This document shows, piece after piece, positions 1-12,959 of a stretch of DNA of 64,000 nucleotides. Within the stretch, counting starts at the first letter, position 1. Every line of letters begins with the position of its first letter. Position numbers and translations under genes: made by a program. Source of the stretch: Tamarix chinensis (lineage: Eukaryota > Streptophyta > Magnoliopsida > Caryophyllales > Tamaricaceae); contig CM060174.1 of the NCBI GenBank assembly GCA_030549775.1, positions 67,539,566 to 67,603,565 of the forward strand. Direction: 5' to 3'. Under the pieces are notes generated by a model that was not told the origin of the DNA, did no database searches, and was given only the letters and a program-made list of their open reading frames with translations.

Positions 1-621
1 ACGTAACGACAATGACATTATAGAAGTACTATCCTACCTAGAAAGGAGAGAATAATTTTATATATTTCATTTCATAATCCTGTCAAAAGAATTTCTGATT
101 TTCTTTTACCCATTTTAAGATTCGACTTACATCGTTTTTAATATATATATCAGATGTAAAATAATATGTGAATATTTTAAAGTAAAATAAATGTTGTAAT
201 TCGAATAATTAGCATAAATAAATTTAATTCCTATCAATAATTTTAATCATTAATTTAAAATTTTATTTTTTTATAGATACTTTCAATTATAAATATATAT
301 GTTTTACTCTTTTCAAGTATATGATGATGCGATTTCTATATCTTTGTATACGTAAAATCAAAGTCTTGCAGCTGAATTGTTGTGCTCATTTTGCATGTCA
401 AGCAGTGACACATGCCATGTGTTAATTGAAGTAATAAAATTGTGTGTTTTTACGTTTATTAGAGTCCATGTATAGTTAATGGATGATGTTTGAATTAATA
501 GTAAATATTAGTTTTTAAATATTAAAAGTTTTGGATTTAAATTTTTTCTTTTTTTTCTTTTGATTTTATAATATTTTTATGATACAGTTATTTATATGAT
601 GATTTAAACTTGATTTTACCA

Positions 622-623
<2 letters not shown>

Positions 624-692
<69 letters not shown>
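624..692. repeat. (TA)n-(GA)n compound microsatellite
   Basis: About 14 TA units run directly into about 20 GA units. It is a simple compound microsatellite with no coding role visible. Confidence 0.95.
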
Positions 693-695
<3 letters not shown>

Positions 696-1103
696 GCACA
701 CATACACTTTAACTTTATAGTCAATTACTTGAGTTGTACGCTTTTAATCCATAACTGTTCTTTTATCACGTCTTTAATCCACACAAATTTAAATTACTTC
801 GATGCATTACCTTAGAACCAAACCTCAACAAATTTCAAATTTAATTTTAAAAACTTACTTCATCATGAGGGAGTTTTTATTCATTTTTTTTAGCTTCCAA
901 AAAAAATTCTATAAAATAAAATCAGACCACCACAATCTCCACATCTCAAATTATATTCACTCTTGTGACAGTAAAAGATTTTATCATATTCATAGGATCC
1001 ACCATAACTAACTATTTTATTTTTTAACTAGATATTTTTCATAGTAGTGCAAAGTATATACTTAAACTAGTGCAGCCACATGCTGATTTTTAATTCTAAA
1101 CAA

Positions 1104-1129
1104 AGCTGGTCTATAAAAACTGACCAGCT
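1104..1129. repeat. Short inverted repeat followed by a T-run
   Basis: AGCTGGTC at 1104-1111 and GACCAGCT at 1122-1129 form a perfect 8-bp stem with a 10-nt loop, followed by GGGTTTTTT. It resembles a hairpin-plus-U-tract but sits in unassigned plant DNA, so no function is inferred. Confidence 0.5.
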
Positions 1130-2198
1130 GGGTTTTTTAGGTCATCAAAATGCATCTTTTGGCACCAGAAAAAAAAAAAAAAAGAAAAGAAAGAAAAGAA
1201 TTCTTCATAGAATGCTTCTTCCATCATACTCTGGTATGCTTGTTTTACAAATAAAATAAATGATATGTGTACTCATATATGAATCATGACCATCATTTTT
1301 TTACTAATATACCATGCAAGCCCCAAATGCAAACTTAAAAGCCTGTGTTACAGGAACAGAGAAACCATTATGTCGGCAATTTCATCAGTGCAGACAGCAC
1401 AACGTCCATAAAAACAACAAGCATTCAGTACATAAAATATTTCACGAGCAACTCAAAAACATTTGATTGAGTTGAAAACTTTCCATCACATATTTACAAC
1501 TTGAAGATCTACATAGGACAATACTATGAATCCCACCATTCTGATTCCTTCACAATCTTTCAGATTCCTTCTATTTTTCTACAATCGTCAAGGAATTTCC
1601 GAGCAAGTGAAAAACAAACTCGATTTACTCCATGAAGACCCTATAGGCGAATGGAAATTCACACTTTCAAACATAATACTAAACACTATTGTCCGTCAAC
1701 AAACTAACTAAATCAACATGATTATGTGTTTCTAACCACCTTAGGTTAAGTAAATCAACCACAATACTAACAAAAATAATAGGAGACCCAAAGCTTTCTC
1801 CCGAGACACCCTACAACGTAACTATCATTTCTTACTTTATACAATTACGATCGTATTCCTTACTAAAGGGAATCTTTCTTGAGTCAATAATGTGCAGCGT
1901 GTCTTTTTCATAATTAATAGCAAGGATGCTAAGAAAAATTATAAAATTACGCAATTATGAAGGATCATGTTGTAAACCAATTAACTCTAATCAACCATGG
2001 TTAAGCAAAGTAAGTCAATTCATGTCGAGTAACAAACCATTCACAAGTTATAACTTAAATTTTAATAACTTCAAGAAATTAATGACAACAAAATATTATC
2101 CTATAATTTTTTGTAAAAAAATGAAAGAAAGAAAAAAGAAAAAGAAAAAGGCAATCGGTGGGGAGATCAAAATACCCACAGTCCTAAAACACGCCATA

Positions 2199-2211
2199 TA
2201 TCAAAACTAAG
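2199..2211. repeat. Target-site duplication of LINE 1, left copy
   Basis: TATCAAAACTAAG lies immediately beside the poly(T) run that is the LINE poly(A) tail read on the plus strand. The identical 13-mer occurs at 5071-5083, flanking the other end of the element. Confidence 0.93.
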
Positions 2212-5070
2212 TTTTTTTTTGATAGATAGAAGTGTTCGGATCACAAGATATAGAACTGAAAACAAGAGACTAAAGGGCCTATCACGTGCCCCGGCAACGA
2301 GGCGACAAATGAAGGTTCTATCTTAACAGGGCCTGGACATTATGGATCACCTCATCCGATCTGTATGGAAACTTCTTTCTGCCATATTTGATCCAAAATC
2401 CTATTCTCATCTTGATAAGCATAAGCATCCAGCTCCTACAGCCATCGATATTATCGAACACTTTTCTATTTCTGAACTCCCAGATGGTGCCTATAATAGC
2501 AAAGAACGCAGCTCACCATATATCCACCCTCATACCTTTACTGAAAGCTCCGAACCAAGCAGAAGCGTTGTCTTCGACTGAATTAGGCATTACCCAGGGA
2601 TACCCAATCCAATCGCAGATGTCGTACCATAGCTTCCCACTTATCGAACAATGCAGGAAAAGGTGATTAGCCGTTTCTTCTTCCGTTCCACAGAAAGGAC
2701 ACGGGGACTCAAGCGAGTCAATGATTTGGATCCTGGCCAATCTTTCCTTTGTGTTGAGTTTTTGTTGAACCGCGAACCAAGCTATGAGCTTAAACCTCGG
2801 GGGTGCTAAGTTTCTCCACATTAAGTTGGCTGGGTTGGTACTCAATCCATCCCCGAGAGTAAGCTGATAATATCTCTTGCAGAATGAGCTCACTCAGAAA
2901 ACACCGGACTTGTCGTGGGTCCATACAATCGAATCTTGTTTATTCTTGTATGGACACACCTGCTGTATAGATAGTTGCGGTTGCTCCACTTGGGCCTCTT
3001 CCCACCTGAACAGCTGCCTCCTCCACACAAATCTCCAATCCCAATAAGGTCCCTCCCAGCTGCCCATCCCTGCCACCTTTTGATCTTGCTGCTCTACTAC
3101 ACTGAATAGCCTTGTGAAAAGGACCTTCAATGGGCCTTTCCTAGACCAATCATCATGCCAAAAACTAATAGATGTCTCATCACCCAACATATGCTTCAAT
3201 CCCGATCTCAGGTGGGGCAGGTCCCTCCTTATACGGCCTATATCCTTCCACGGGGACCACCTTGTGCTAGAAGATGGAAGTTCTAGAGACCCTGGCCGAT
3301 CTCTCGAGTAGATTGAAGAAATAATTTTCTTCCATGATGCCCCTTCCGTCGTAAAAAATCTCCACCACCATTTGAAAAGTAACGCGCTGTTTTTTACCAT
3401 AATATCCCCCACTCCCAAGCCGCCTAAGAATTTAGGCTTTTGGATGAGACTCCATTTGACTAAAGGAAGCTTCTTTCTATCTCCATCACCACTCCAGAAA
3501 AAATTCCTCTGAATCTTGATGATGTCCTTCACGACCCCGTTTGGAATTCTAAACAAACTCATGAAATACAATGGCAGACTGTTCAGAACGCTTTTAATCA
3601 GGACTAGTCTTCTTGCTTTTGACAGTACCCTAGCCTTCCACCCAAACAGCCTCTGCTTTATCTTATCGATCACTGGTTTCCAAGTGTCTCTTCTTCCTGC
3701 ATGAGCCCCTAACGGTAGGCCAAGATAAGTGATAGGCAGACATCCCTCATCGCAGTCCATTATCTCAGCAGCTTCCTTCTGGAAAATCGCATCCACTCCT
3801 AGGCCAATGAGAATTGATTTGCTATAGTTAACCTGCAGGCCCGATAGGAGATAGAAACAATCGATCAAGCTTCTCCAGTTCCTGACATTTGAAGCTGATG
3901 CCCCACAGAAAATTATCGTATCATTTGCAAACTGGAGATGGGTAATTTCCACGTTTTCCTTCCCTATCTTAATACCCTGCAGAAGTCCTTGATCCACTCC
4001 TTGCTTGATGAGTTGGTTAAAAGCCTCTACAGCAAGAACAAAAAGAAAGGGTGAAATAGGATCACCTTGTCTTAGTCCCCTACCCATCTTAACAGATGCT
4101 GAGGGGGGCCCATTGATAAAAATTGAAATGGTTACGGTCGAAATACTCTCTTTAACCCAGCATCTGAATCTGTGTCCAAAACCCATAATACCCATAATGT
4201 TCTCCACAAACTCCCATCTAATACTATCATAGGCCTTCTGGAAATCCAATTTGATCATGACTCCCTTCGATTGTTTTCGTCTTCTAGCCCACTGAACGAT
4301 CTCATTGGCAACCAGGGCCCCATCCAGAATGCTCCTCCCCTCAATAAAAGCTGATTGTGAATCGCTCACTAGCTCGTCCACCACCTGTTTCAATCGATGG
4401 GCTAGGATCTTCGCAATCACCTTGTAAATACAAACAATTAAACTGATTGGTTTAAACTGTCTAACCTCCTCCACGTCCACCACTTTGGGGATTAAAGTGA
4501 TCAAAGTGGTGTTGAGGTTGGGCGAAAGACGGCTCGTGTAGAAAAATGCCATAACTGAGTCTGTGAAATCCTCTCCGATGGTTCCCCACATTTTCCTAAT
4601 GAACCCAAAATGATATCCGTCATAGCCTGGTGCTTTTGAAGGCTCACAAGACCAAACTGCTATCTGAACATCCTCCCTTGTAGGGATCTTCTCTATTTCT
4701 ATACTTTTCTCCCCGGTCAGCCTTCGAAATCCACCGGTAGAAAGGCTAATATGTGGAAGGTCCTCGAAATACTCGGTAATCACCTTCTTGATTTCTAGTG
4801 GGTCTACTATTATTTCACCCTTTTCTACTATTCTGCTAATAGTAGCCTTCTTCTTCCTCACCGCAGCTAGTGTATGAAAGTACCTCGTGTTTCTATGACG
4901 ATCTTCAAAGTCTCTAACCCTTGCCACCTGCTTCCAGTATGATTCTTTCTTTTATGCTATTTCTAGAGCTGCGACATCAACGCTGATCTTCTAGCAATGT
5001 CGGTTTCACTACAGTTGCTATCTTTGACAACGACATCCACCTTGGCCAATTCCTATTTTAGAGTGTCTAG
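2212..5070 (-). mobile_element. LINE (L1-type) non-LTR retrotransposon, 5'-truncated
   Basis: A 2.86-kb LINE copy lies on the minus strand. The 3' end is a short A-tail (T2212-2220 on the plus strand) next to GATA repeats. The 5' end stops abruptly inside ORF2 at 5070, so the endonuclease domain and ORF1 are absent, as expected from incomplete target-primed reverse transcription. Exact 13-bp duplications (TATCAAAACTAAG) at 2199-2211 and 5071-5083 define both borders. The ORF2 remnant contains reverse transcriptase and the C-terminal zinc-binding reverse-transcriptase (zf-RVT) region. The copy is dead: the catalytic motif is altered and there are in-frame stops (see the pseudogene entry). Confidence 0.95.
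2318..5070 (-). pseudogene. LINE ORF2 remnant: reverse transcriptase plus zf-RVT
   Basis: The longest open part is 2894-4927 (677 codons). It has the order typical of plant L1 ORF2: a linker with YFHTLAA, the SKAPGYDG segment of the RT fingers, QSAFIEGRSI, KLDFQKAYDS (palm, first catalytic Asp), GLRQGDPISPFLF, then the YXDD-equivalent, here FAND. The C-terminal part includes CPFCGTEEETANHLFLHC, the zf-RVT domain. The frame continues past three in-frame stops: TAA at 4952-4954, TGA at 2894-2896 (between SGVF and VSSFCK) and TGA at 2513-2515. It then reaches the natural stop at 2318-2320. A frameshift upstream of the TAA is likely. Near codon 335 the second palm Asp is Asn (codon at 3923-3925), which should abolish polymerase activity. 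The N-terminal endonuclease is missing. Not functional. Confidence 0.93.
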
Positions 5071-5083
5071 TATCAAAACTAAG
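5071..5083. repeat. Target-site duplication of LINE 1, right copy
   Basis: TATCAAAACTAAG, identical to 2199-2211, directly abuts the truncated 5' end of the LINE. Confidence 0.93.
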
Positions 5084-5104
5084 GTAACGAACGCTCATAT
5101 ATAG

Positions 5105-5107
<3 letters not shown>

Positions 5108-5147
<40 letters not shown>
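5108..5147. repeat. (ATT)n microsatellite
   Basis: About 13 uninterrupted ATT units. Confidence 0.95.
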
Positions 5148-5177
5148 GAAGAGAGGAAACATACCTTAAAAGCATGA

Positions 5178-5376
5178 TATATGAATTAAAGTTCGTTAAC
5201 CTATTACATACCTGGAGACGAGAAATATTAAAATGACTTAGACATAAACTAAAGTAATTACTTCTAAGAAAATATCTCTGAGAAAATATGAATTAGAGTC
5301 TGTTCATCCATTACATACCACAAGTCGACACATAAATATTAGAATGACTTAGGCATAAACTTAAGTAACTTCTAAA
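5178..5376. repeat. Two-copy tandem duplication, period about 108 bp
   Basis: The segment starting TATGAATTAAAG at about 5179 recurs at about 5287 as TATGAATTAGAG. Both copies then share an ATTACATACC block, an AAATATTA block, an ATGACTTAGRCATAAACT block and a TTCTAA ending. The copies have diverged by perhaps 15-20 percent. The rest of 5377-6030 is AT-rich and unassigned. Confidence 0.8.
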
Positions 5377-6030
5377 AAAAAAGGTTCATAAATAACAATA
5401 AAAAGAGACTAAATATAATTTATTTATTTTTTTAACTTCCCCTGTGACATAAAGAAAGAAAAGGGACACAGATTAGCCTTTCCTAACCTATGATATATTC
5501 ATAAAAGAAAAGTACATTAATTTTGATATGTAAAGGACACATACCCATAAAACGCGTTATAGAATGTTTGATCCGAAGAAACTAACAATCATACCCATCG
5601 CAGTACATTAAAATATTCTCACCAAATAAATAGGTGGCATCTAATTTAATATATCTTCTTCTTCTTCTCCTCTGGAGAGCTTACTCTAAAGATTCATACT
5701 TTCCCTATAAGTTAAATGAAGAAAAGGAAGAAAAATTAGACGTCCTTAACTTTGTATCCAAATGGAAAAAACAAATAATAATAATAATCAAACCTACATG
5801 AAAATAAAGGAAAAAAACAAAAAACAAAAAACAAAACAAAACTTGATGATAAATAAATGTTATAAAAACATAGTATATAATATATAATTTCACTTATCAT
5901 TTTCATGTACCAACACCAAAAATATAAAAGTATACCTTTGTTATAAAGATGATAGTAAAACACAATTATCAACATAAAAATAAAAAAATGTAAAAAGAAA
6001 CTTACCCTTCACAAGTGGATGATTAGTGAT

Positions 6031-6046
6031 ACAGATTTGTAAATAT
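6031..6046. repeat. Target-site duplication of LINE 2, left copy
   Basis: ACAGATTTGTAAATAT here and the identical 16-mer at 6486-6501 bracket a short LINE 3' fragment. Confidence 0.9.
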
Positions 6047-6485
6047 CTTTTTTCTAGAAATGTAAGAATGATTTCATTACTTTGAAAAGAAAGTTACAAC
6101 CACACTATCCATTAATACCAAGAAAAACAAATACAATCTAACAATGGCAACCACCTATCATATTTTGACTTATAGTGCGGGAAGAAAATAAGCCTAACAA
6201 TCGTAAGGACACTTACATTCACAATATCTCTCACATATCTCTGACGCAACCAAAAAATTCGTTGATATGATTTTGTCAAATGGTTGCAACGTATGCTCCA
6301 GCCAAAGTAACTAGTATTTCTTTCTTATGCTTCGGTTGCCTTGTGCGTGATACCATATCTCGCGCTTCTGTCGCCCAGTTTGTCACCACATCTAGTCTAC
6401 CCATTGCATGTTTGACACATCCCCAAATATTCAAAGCAAATTTACATTGTATAAACACATGATCCATAGTCTCCCCAACATCATC
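6047..6485 (-). mobile_element. Short 5'-truncated LINE insertion (3' end only)
   Basis: This is a 439-bp insertion on the minus strand. Its T-rich left edge (CTTTTTT at 6047) is the A-tail. The open stretch at 6276-6467 reads MDHVFIQCKFALNIWG, which matches the zf-RVT region near the C-terminus of plant LINE ORF2 (H..C....IW). After about 60 codons the frame breaks into a decayed C-terminus and 3' UTR. Exact 16-bp TSDs flank it. It is a different subfamily from the LINE at 2212, since its zf-RVT sequence is clearly divergent. Confidence 0.88.
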
Positions 6486-6501
6486 ACAGATTTGTAAATA
6501 T
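6486..6501. repeat. Target-site duplication of LINE 2, right copy
   Basis: ACAGATTTGTAAATAT, identical to 6031-6046. Confidence 0.9.
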
Positions 6502-6779
6502 TATATTTGAAAAAGAGATGTAAACATGATCAAGTATAGAGAAATATACCTCACTTGGAATAATATGTAAAAGATCAATGGGAAGTTTTTTAAATAAAAA
6601 AAATTAGAAAAAACTTATAACAATATAATATAAATTTTCATATATTAACATGACTCCTATGTCATGCAACCATCAAAACTACAAAATTGAAAATAAGCCT
6701 AAATGAGAATTGAGTATATGCAATTTGAAAAAATAAGTAGAAATTATGAATATTAATTTAGAAAAATATAATTAAAATT

Positions 6780-7345
6780 TAATATATATTGGTAAATATT
6801 TAGTTTCTAGCAAAAATAAAGGTTGTTGCTAAAAAGCAAAAGTCATTGCAAAACATATTTTTAGTAATGATATAAATTATTGTGAAGTCGTTGAGTACAA
6901 TGGCATTACGAAAAATAAATTATCTTTAGTAATGATTTTTTTTGTTAAAATAAATAAATCATTACTAAAAATATATTTTAAAACATATTTTGACAAATAT
7001 TTTGGTAACAAAAAAAATATTGTCAAAGCTTTTTGGGAAAAAAAATTGTTGTTGCGAAATCACTATGGTAACAAAAAAACATCATTACCAAAACCATTTG
7101 GTAATAAAAAATATAGTTGTCAAAACTCTTTAGTAAAAAAAAAAATTATTGCCAAAATTTATGAATGACAAAAAAAAAGTCATTATCAATGTTTGTCCGA
7201 GTTAAACAATGTTGTTACCTAAACTCTTTATCAACAAATAAAAGTCATTGTCAATGTTCTTTCATGATGGAAAAAGACATTGTTGCCAAAGTATTAAATG
7301 ATAAAAAAGTTATTAAAAAATAGTTGATGCAAAAAATATTCATTA
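6780..7345. repeat. Degenerate subterminal-type repeat cluster, probable DNA transposon remnant
   Basis: A roughly 30-bp degenerate unit recurs about 15 times, alternating TTTGGTAACAAAAAA-like and ATTGTCAAAACT or TCATTACTAAAA motifs in both orientations. Dense short motifs in direct and inverted orientation are typical of CACTA or Mutator subterminal regions. I found no clear terminal inverted repeat or TSD, so the assignment to a DNA transposon end is inference. The reading frame at 6932-7168 is Lys/Asn-rich because of the repeat and is not a gene. Confidence 0.5.
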
Positions 7346-7575
7346 CAGTATAAAACACACACACACACACACACATTTGAAAAAGAGTTAAACAACTTTA
7401 CAATTTCAATTATCAATCTCGGCTATAAATATTTTAGTCACTATGCAAAAAAGACAGTGTGTAATATAAAACACACACACACACACATTTGAACGAGAGT
7501 GAAACAACTTTACATTTCCAATTGTCAATATTTGTTACAAATATTCTAGTCACTATGCATAAAAGAGAATGTCTT
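7345..7575. repeat. Two-copy tandem duplication carrying (CA)n
   Basis: The block 'TATAAAACACAC...CATTTGAA, then AACAACTTTACA, then AGTCACTATGCA' occurs twice, at about 7347-7445 and 7466-7560, with a period near 118 bp. Each copy begins with a CA microsatellite. A GT run at 7575-7592 follows. Confidence 0.85.
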
Positions 7576-7592
7576 TGTGTGTGTGTGTGTGA

Positions 7593-10500
7593 AATCGAAT
7601 AGAAAACAAAACAAAAAAAACTTAAAAACATGCATATTAATGGGGTTAAACTTATCTTGGGGACTAATCTTAATCTTGTAGTTTAGCTAAGACTTTTCTC
7701 CTCCATGATTATATAAATTGACATTTTCTTCCCAAATGATACTAAACCTGTAGATGGATACATGCAATAATATTAGTATTACTTTAAATCATAAAACTAC
7801 AGATAATACTACTTTAACCCAACTAATTAATAAGAATACTACTTATACATTATGGTGCAACAATTTTCATATAAACTTATTCAATTCAACAAAATGTCAA
7901 GAATATTGGAAGAACATGTGTCTTGCATAATGACCACAACATTAAATGATGCACTATAAGAGGAGATAAATCACCTAAATATGATGACAAGCCAAACCAT
8001 ACCCAGTGGTGAACTTGCCTACATCATATGGAAACAACTAGTTATACTATCCCAATAGCTAAGGTATGTATACTCTTTTGGCTGCACAACAATTCCAACA
8101 ACTATAAATCTAATCCCAGAAGCACTAACATCAATTTCAACAACTACTACTACATTAGCTTCAACAACAACAAATGCAGTAGGAGCAGCAACAACTATCG
8201 TAGGAGCAGCCGTCATGATAAAAACATATTAGAGGTTCATTACCATCACCAACCCATACAGAAAGTGCATCAGATATCAAAGCCTCTAATTCAAAATATT
8301 AAGATGATATCTTTATACTAGAGGGTCAGGCTCACTAAGGTTGTGTAGTTAGAAGGAAAGTGCATAGGATTTTAAGGCCTCTCTACTTCAAAAGATTGAA
8401 GTGATAGTTTTTTAGGCATCATTTTGTTGTTTTTTTTTCATAGTTTAGTTGCATTAAAACATAAAATGGAGACATTTTTAAGATTATCATTTTGTACTTC
8501 TAGTCATAAACCATATATAATTCATTTTCTTTAGGGATTGTGTGGGATAGTTTTGTGTTACAATTCTTATCTTTGTTATAAATAGTTGTTTATTGGGTGC
8601 TATGCTATATTTTTACCACCGGATATTCATATTTTCCTACTTACAAATTTGTTGGAGTGACTATGCCTACTTTCTTTAATTAATTTTATAAATAGCCAAA
8701 TCATTTTTGTTGAAATGGAATTCTTATGGAAACATTGTCCCATAATTATGTAAAGTGATTTGTGCATTGAAAGAAAAGAAACTTTCCTGATGTGTATTAG
8801 AAGAACAAACATGCAAAAATAAGTAATTTATGCAAGCTACACAAGAATTGAATCAAAACAAGAACAAATATTAAATGAATTTAAGGGTATTGGTTCTAAT
8901 TGGGGGTTAGGCTTTCATAATATTTATGGGTTTGATGCATGGTTTTATAGGGATATTATTGTTGAGTTAATGAGTAATGATTGCATATTAATATTAGTTT
9001 TAGATCCTGAATAATGATGTGTTAATTGTTGAGAGAAACATGGGTTATGAGTAAGAGTTAGGGTTAGGGTTTTGACTGAAAGAATAAATTTTTGGGGTTT
9101 GTATGTATAGATTCTGATGGACGATTATAAGAACAAATTGAAGGGTGGATAATGGTGTTTCATTGAGTTTAAAGAAATATGGCTCAATGTATGTTATTAA
9201 GGTGTTAATATTTATTGGTATAGAAGAGGGTTAAGGTTTAGGTGTTTAGAGGTTAAAGATGATGAATGCCAAAGATGAATATTTGTATAGCTATGGATGT
9301 GGATGGGAATGATTATGATGGGATATGAGTCTGTTCAATTGAATAAAAACTATCTCTCTCAAAAACATATAGAAATTGATTATGAATCATGTAGAAATCA
9401 CAATAAGGAAGAAACACTCATAAAGAGATCAACTTGAAAAATTCAAGTTTGTATTCAAATACACTTGGTATTCAAATACATATTTTGCATGGTTGATTTA
9501 AATAGTTGAATTGTAACTCATCTAATTTTAATCATAATGAAAATATAGGTAAAAATAAATGATAAATCACACCAAAATTATTCCATAATTGACACACATA
9601 AACATGCACAAAAGGTAGAAATTCCAACAAGATAAACTTTATAAGATTCTAACAAGTACTAACTAAATCTTAATTTTCACTCATATTGATAGTTTTCCCT
9701 CATATTAGGCATCCTTAGTGTGTGCAAAACATGTGTCTTTAATAAAAATTATCTTAATGACCATTAAGTCCCTCCTTATCCCATAATTATATAAGTAAGC
9801 ATTTTATTAGGCTCAAGTGTGCTAGGTTGGCTCAAATCTTCTACCACGGCTAAAATAATGGGCTGTAATACAAAATAAGCCAATCTATGGCTTGTAGAAT
9901 TTGTATATTATTTCCTTGCATCATGTTTATTCTTGGATGTTGGGTAGAAGAATGAAACTGAGAAACCTATGGTTGGGGCTTAATTACCAAGTATGCAATG
10001 CAAGAGTAAAGACCACACTACTCGAGTGCACTGAAGACCAGTACTGGTAATAGCTTAAATTTAAAAGCCTATAGTGGTGAAATAAATGTTTACACAACAT
10101 AATTTATTCTTTGAATAAGCGAGATGATATATCAAGTAGGTATGTAGATAACCCAAGGAAAAGAACAAAGAAGAAAGAAAATTTGAGATAGTGCTAGTGA
10201 GTGCCCTTCTCTCTTTTTAATAACACTAACTTGATCAAGCAACAATACAAAGTCATGGAAAATGACCTTTCTTCACCCTTATCCATATGCATTCTAATGA
10301 TGTTAAGTATTGAAAATAAATGTTAGTTACAATAGGCAACACTCTATTCCTACACATGGATATAAAATGAACACCTCAAACTAGATTTTAGTTTTTGAAG
10401 GTGCATCAAATATAGCTAATACATATGTTATGAATTAGAAATGCTAATTTATTGCAAATAACTAGAGAGTAACATGTTGATCAAATAATTTTTTCACGGT

Positions 10501-11847
10501 GTCGATTAAACATATATATATTCCCTATTGAAAAATGAGCAAAATCTTAGCTATACATCATATTCAAGACTTTAAACAACAAAATAAAAACACATGCATA
10601 TTTACATGATATATTATATATGTGATGAGACTATATAGTACATAGATATATTTAAGAAAAATTCAACATCACTAAAATAATTGATAGTTGCATTCCTTGG
10701 TAAGAACCTAGTGAAGCTATTATAATGTAAGAAAAGAAAAAACCATCGACTAAATAACTATAGGTTAATGCACAATTAAGACAAAAGTAAATTGATGGGA
10801 TAGCTAATTAACTACTTATATTATAATAAATAAAAGAAAAAAAAGGAGAAAAAAGAGGTCAATTATGAAATGTTAGTTGAGTATAGGAGTGATTGTTTTT
10901 AAGTAATTGTTTACCTTTGTTGCATTATCTAGTCCTTATGGAAACAAATCAACTATGATTACATGCTAAATCCTTTTGTCCTATGAAGTTAAAAAGTTGA
11001 AGTATGCAGTTCGCATACAAGAAAAGCAAGTAATATGTGTATACATTGTTTGAAAAAGAATCATTTATTTGAAAATCAATAAGGAATTAATGAATAATGA
11101 TAAGCTAGTAACAGAAAATGTGCATATATAAGATCTAACAAAGACAAACAATTAATGTTATAGCCATCACCAGTTTTCTCAATCACCTTCACTTATATAA
11201 GTAGCAATCATAGATATTATAAATTGGAAAAAAAGGAGCCAAATACCGATTAGTTGCATATTAGCCATAATAAGCGAGTTCATTTTAATTAGCCATATGA
11301 TCAAAAACATGAATACAAAATTTATGTTAGCTAAAATCTAGCAAGATTGTACCACCTAATCAAAATAATTTCAACCTACATCGTAAAAAAAAAATAAAAA
11401 TACCAAATTCAGAAACCATTAGATTGTAGATCTATAGAAATCATAACTAATCCCTAATGTAAAATTCAACTAATTGAGAAACCATTAGTTGTTAATATGA
11501 TATAAAATTAAAAAAAAAAACTTGCTTTGACCTTGTCCTTTGACAAACAATGTGGTGCGACCACTTTTTGCAATTGACTTCCCCTCTATTGGCCATTAAC
11601 ATCATGTGATTAATCAATTTGTTGAATTAAAGCTTGCATTCTAAGAAAAAAAATCCTAAGAAAAAAGTATTAGTGGATGTTGCATACTAACCTTGTCTTC
11701 CACTTACGGTTAAGAGGTAGCAAGTATAATAGAGGTTTACGCATTGTTGTTATTGTCTTTGGTCTTCATTTTGTTGCTTTTGGAATAAATAAACTGAAAG
11801 CTTGATCGGTGATTGAGTTTAAAGTTTTTTTTAACTTATTTTCCTTC
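7593..11847. other. Unassigned AT-rich sequence, about 4.2 kb
   Basis: No domain, exon series, LTR or terminal inverted repeat could be supported. The frames at 8019-8321 (Val/Ala-rich on one strand, Asn/Tyr/Ser-rich on the other) are shadows of a low-complexity stretch. A GTTAGGGTTAGGG motif at about 9057-9072 is too short to be a telomeric insertion. Confidence 0.5.
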
Positions 11848-12400
11848 CGCTACCTTAGAAATGAGTTTTAATAACTGTTATTTTATGGTTTTAATAACGA
11901 TTTTGAACCATTATTTAATCGTCTGTTATTCAATCTTTAATAACGATTCATAACTGTCATAAAAAAATATACAAAAAACCGTGAATATGGGCGTAAGCTT
12001 AGTATTTACTAACGGTTTTTATATAAAAACGGTTATTAAAACTAGGTTTTAATAACGATTTTTAAGTCAAAATAGTTGTTAAAAACAAAAATTTTATTAA
12101 TAGTTATTACAAAAACCATTGTTAAAATATGATCCGATTAGGATTTTAATTATTGATTATGTATTTCTTAAACCCTAATACATATTAAATAAGCATAAAT
12201 TTCAGAATAAATACAAACATTTATTAATGGTTCTTATTGAAACTGTTATTAAAAATTGTATTAATAACGGTTGTAGTGGGGAACCAATATTAAAACGATT
12301 GTTTTAATAATGGTTCTTACTCAAAACCGTTATTAAAATTTCTATAATAATGGTTTTAGTAAGAATCATTATTAAAACTATATATATTTTTTAATTATAT
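11848..12400. repeat. CACTA subterminal repeats (AATAACGGTTTT motif)
   Basis: Roughly twenty copies of an AATAACGGTTTT-like motif and its complement AAAACCGTTATT crowd into 550 bp in both orientations. Such motifs are the usual binding sites for the element-encoded TNPA-like protein in CACTA ends. They lie immediately downstream of the Ulp1 remnant, as expected for the 3' end of this element. Confidence 0.8.
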
Positions 12401-12959
12401 ATATTTACTGTTTTGTTCCAGCCCACATACACAGTTGTATGTTCAAATATTTACCAAATCTACAATGTAAAACAACATCAATTCATATATACATGCATGT
12501 CTTCCTCTCAAATGATACTCCATATTTTCAATCAAGTTCTAATTAGTATGTCTCAATACACTTGGCATACCCAGGAGTCAAAATTAGTAGGTGTACCATA
12601 ATTAGGTAGCTCTACACTCCAAAGTCAAAAGTTCATAGATCATAGCCTAGATGACGAAAAGATGTAGATGAAATACAAACCTAAATATGCATGTAGAATA
12701 TAGATCCCTGACTAATACCAAATGTATATGTGCACTTGCTTGGCCCATTGGTCTTTAACTTCATCAATTTCATCAACATTATATTTCTAGCCTTGTGTAT
12801 AGTCACTAGTGAAAAATTATAATGCCCATGTTTCGATTAATATACAGTTAGTACTTAGGCCAAGTACCAAATATATATTTCATGATTTATTAATAGGAAA
12901 ATATGGAAAAATAAACATACATGGCTTGGATCTATGTTGATTGATCTGTTTTGGACTAT

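Larger units (their letters stand above)
1..2198. other. Unassigned AT-rich sequence left of the LINE
   Basis: I see no supportable gene here. Short reading frames at 802-1011, 1526-1711 and 1926-2210 have no recognisable domain and are AT-driven. The stretch holds a TA/GA microsatellite and a short inverted repeat, listed separately. On the minus strand around 1340-1380 a short open stretch ends in a stop and could be the tail of an exon, but there is too little to call. Confidence 0.5.

Noticed and set aside
8019..8321. Val/Ala-rich and Asn/Ser/Tyr-rich frames on opposite strands
   Set aside because: They are mirror images of a low-complexity ACAACTA-type stretch.
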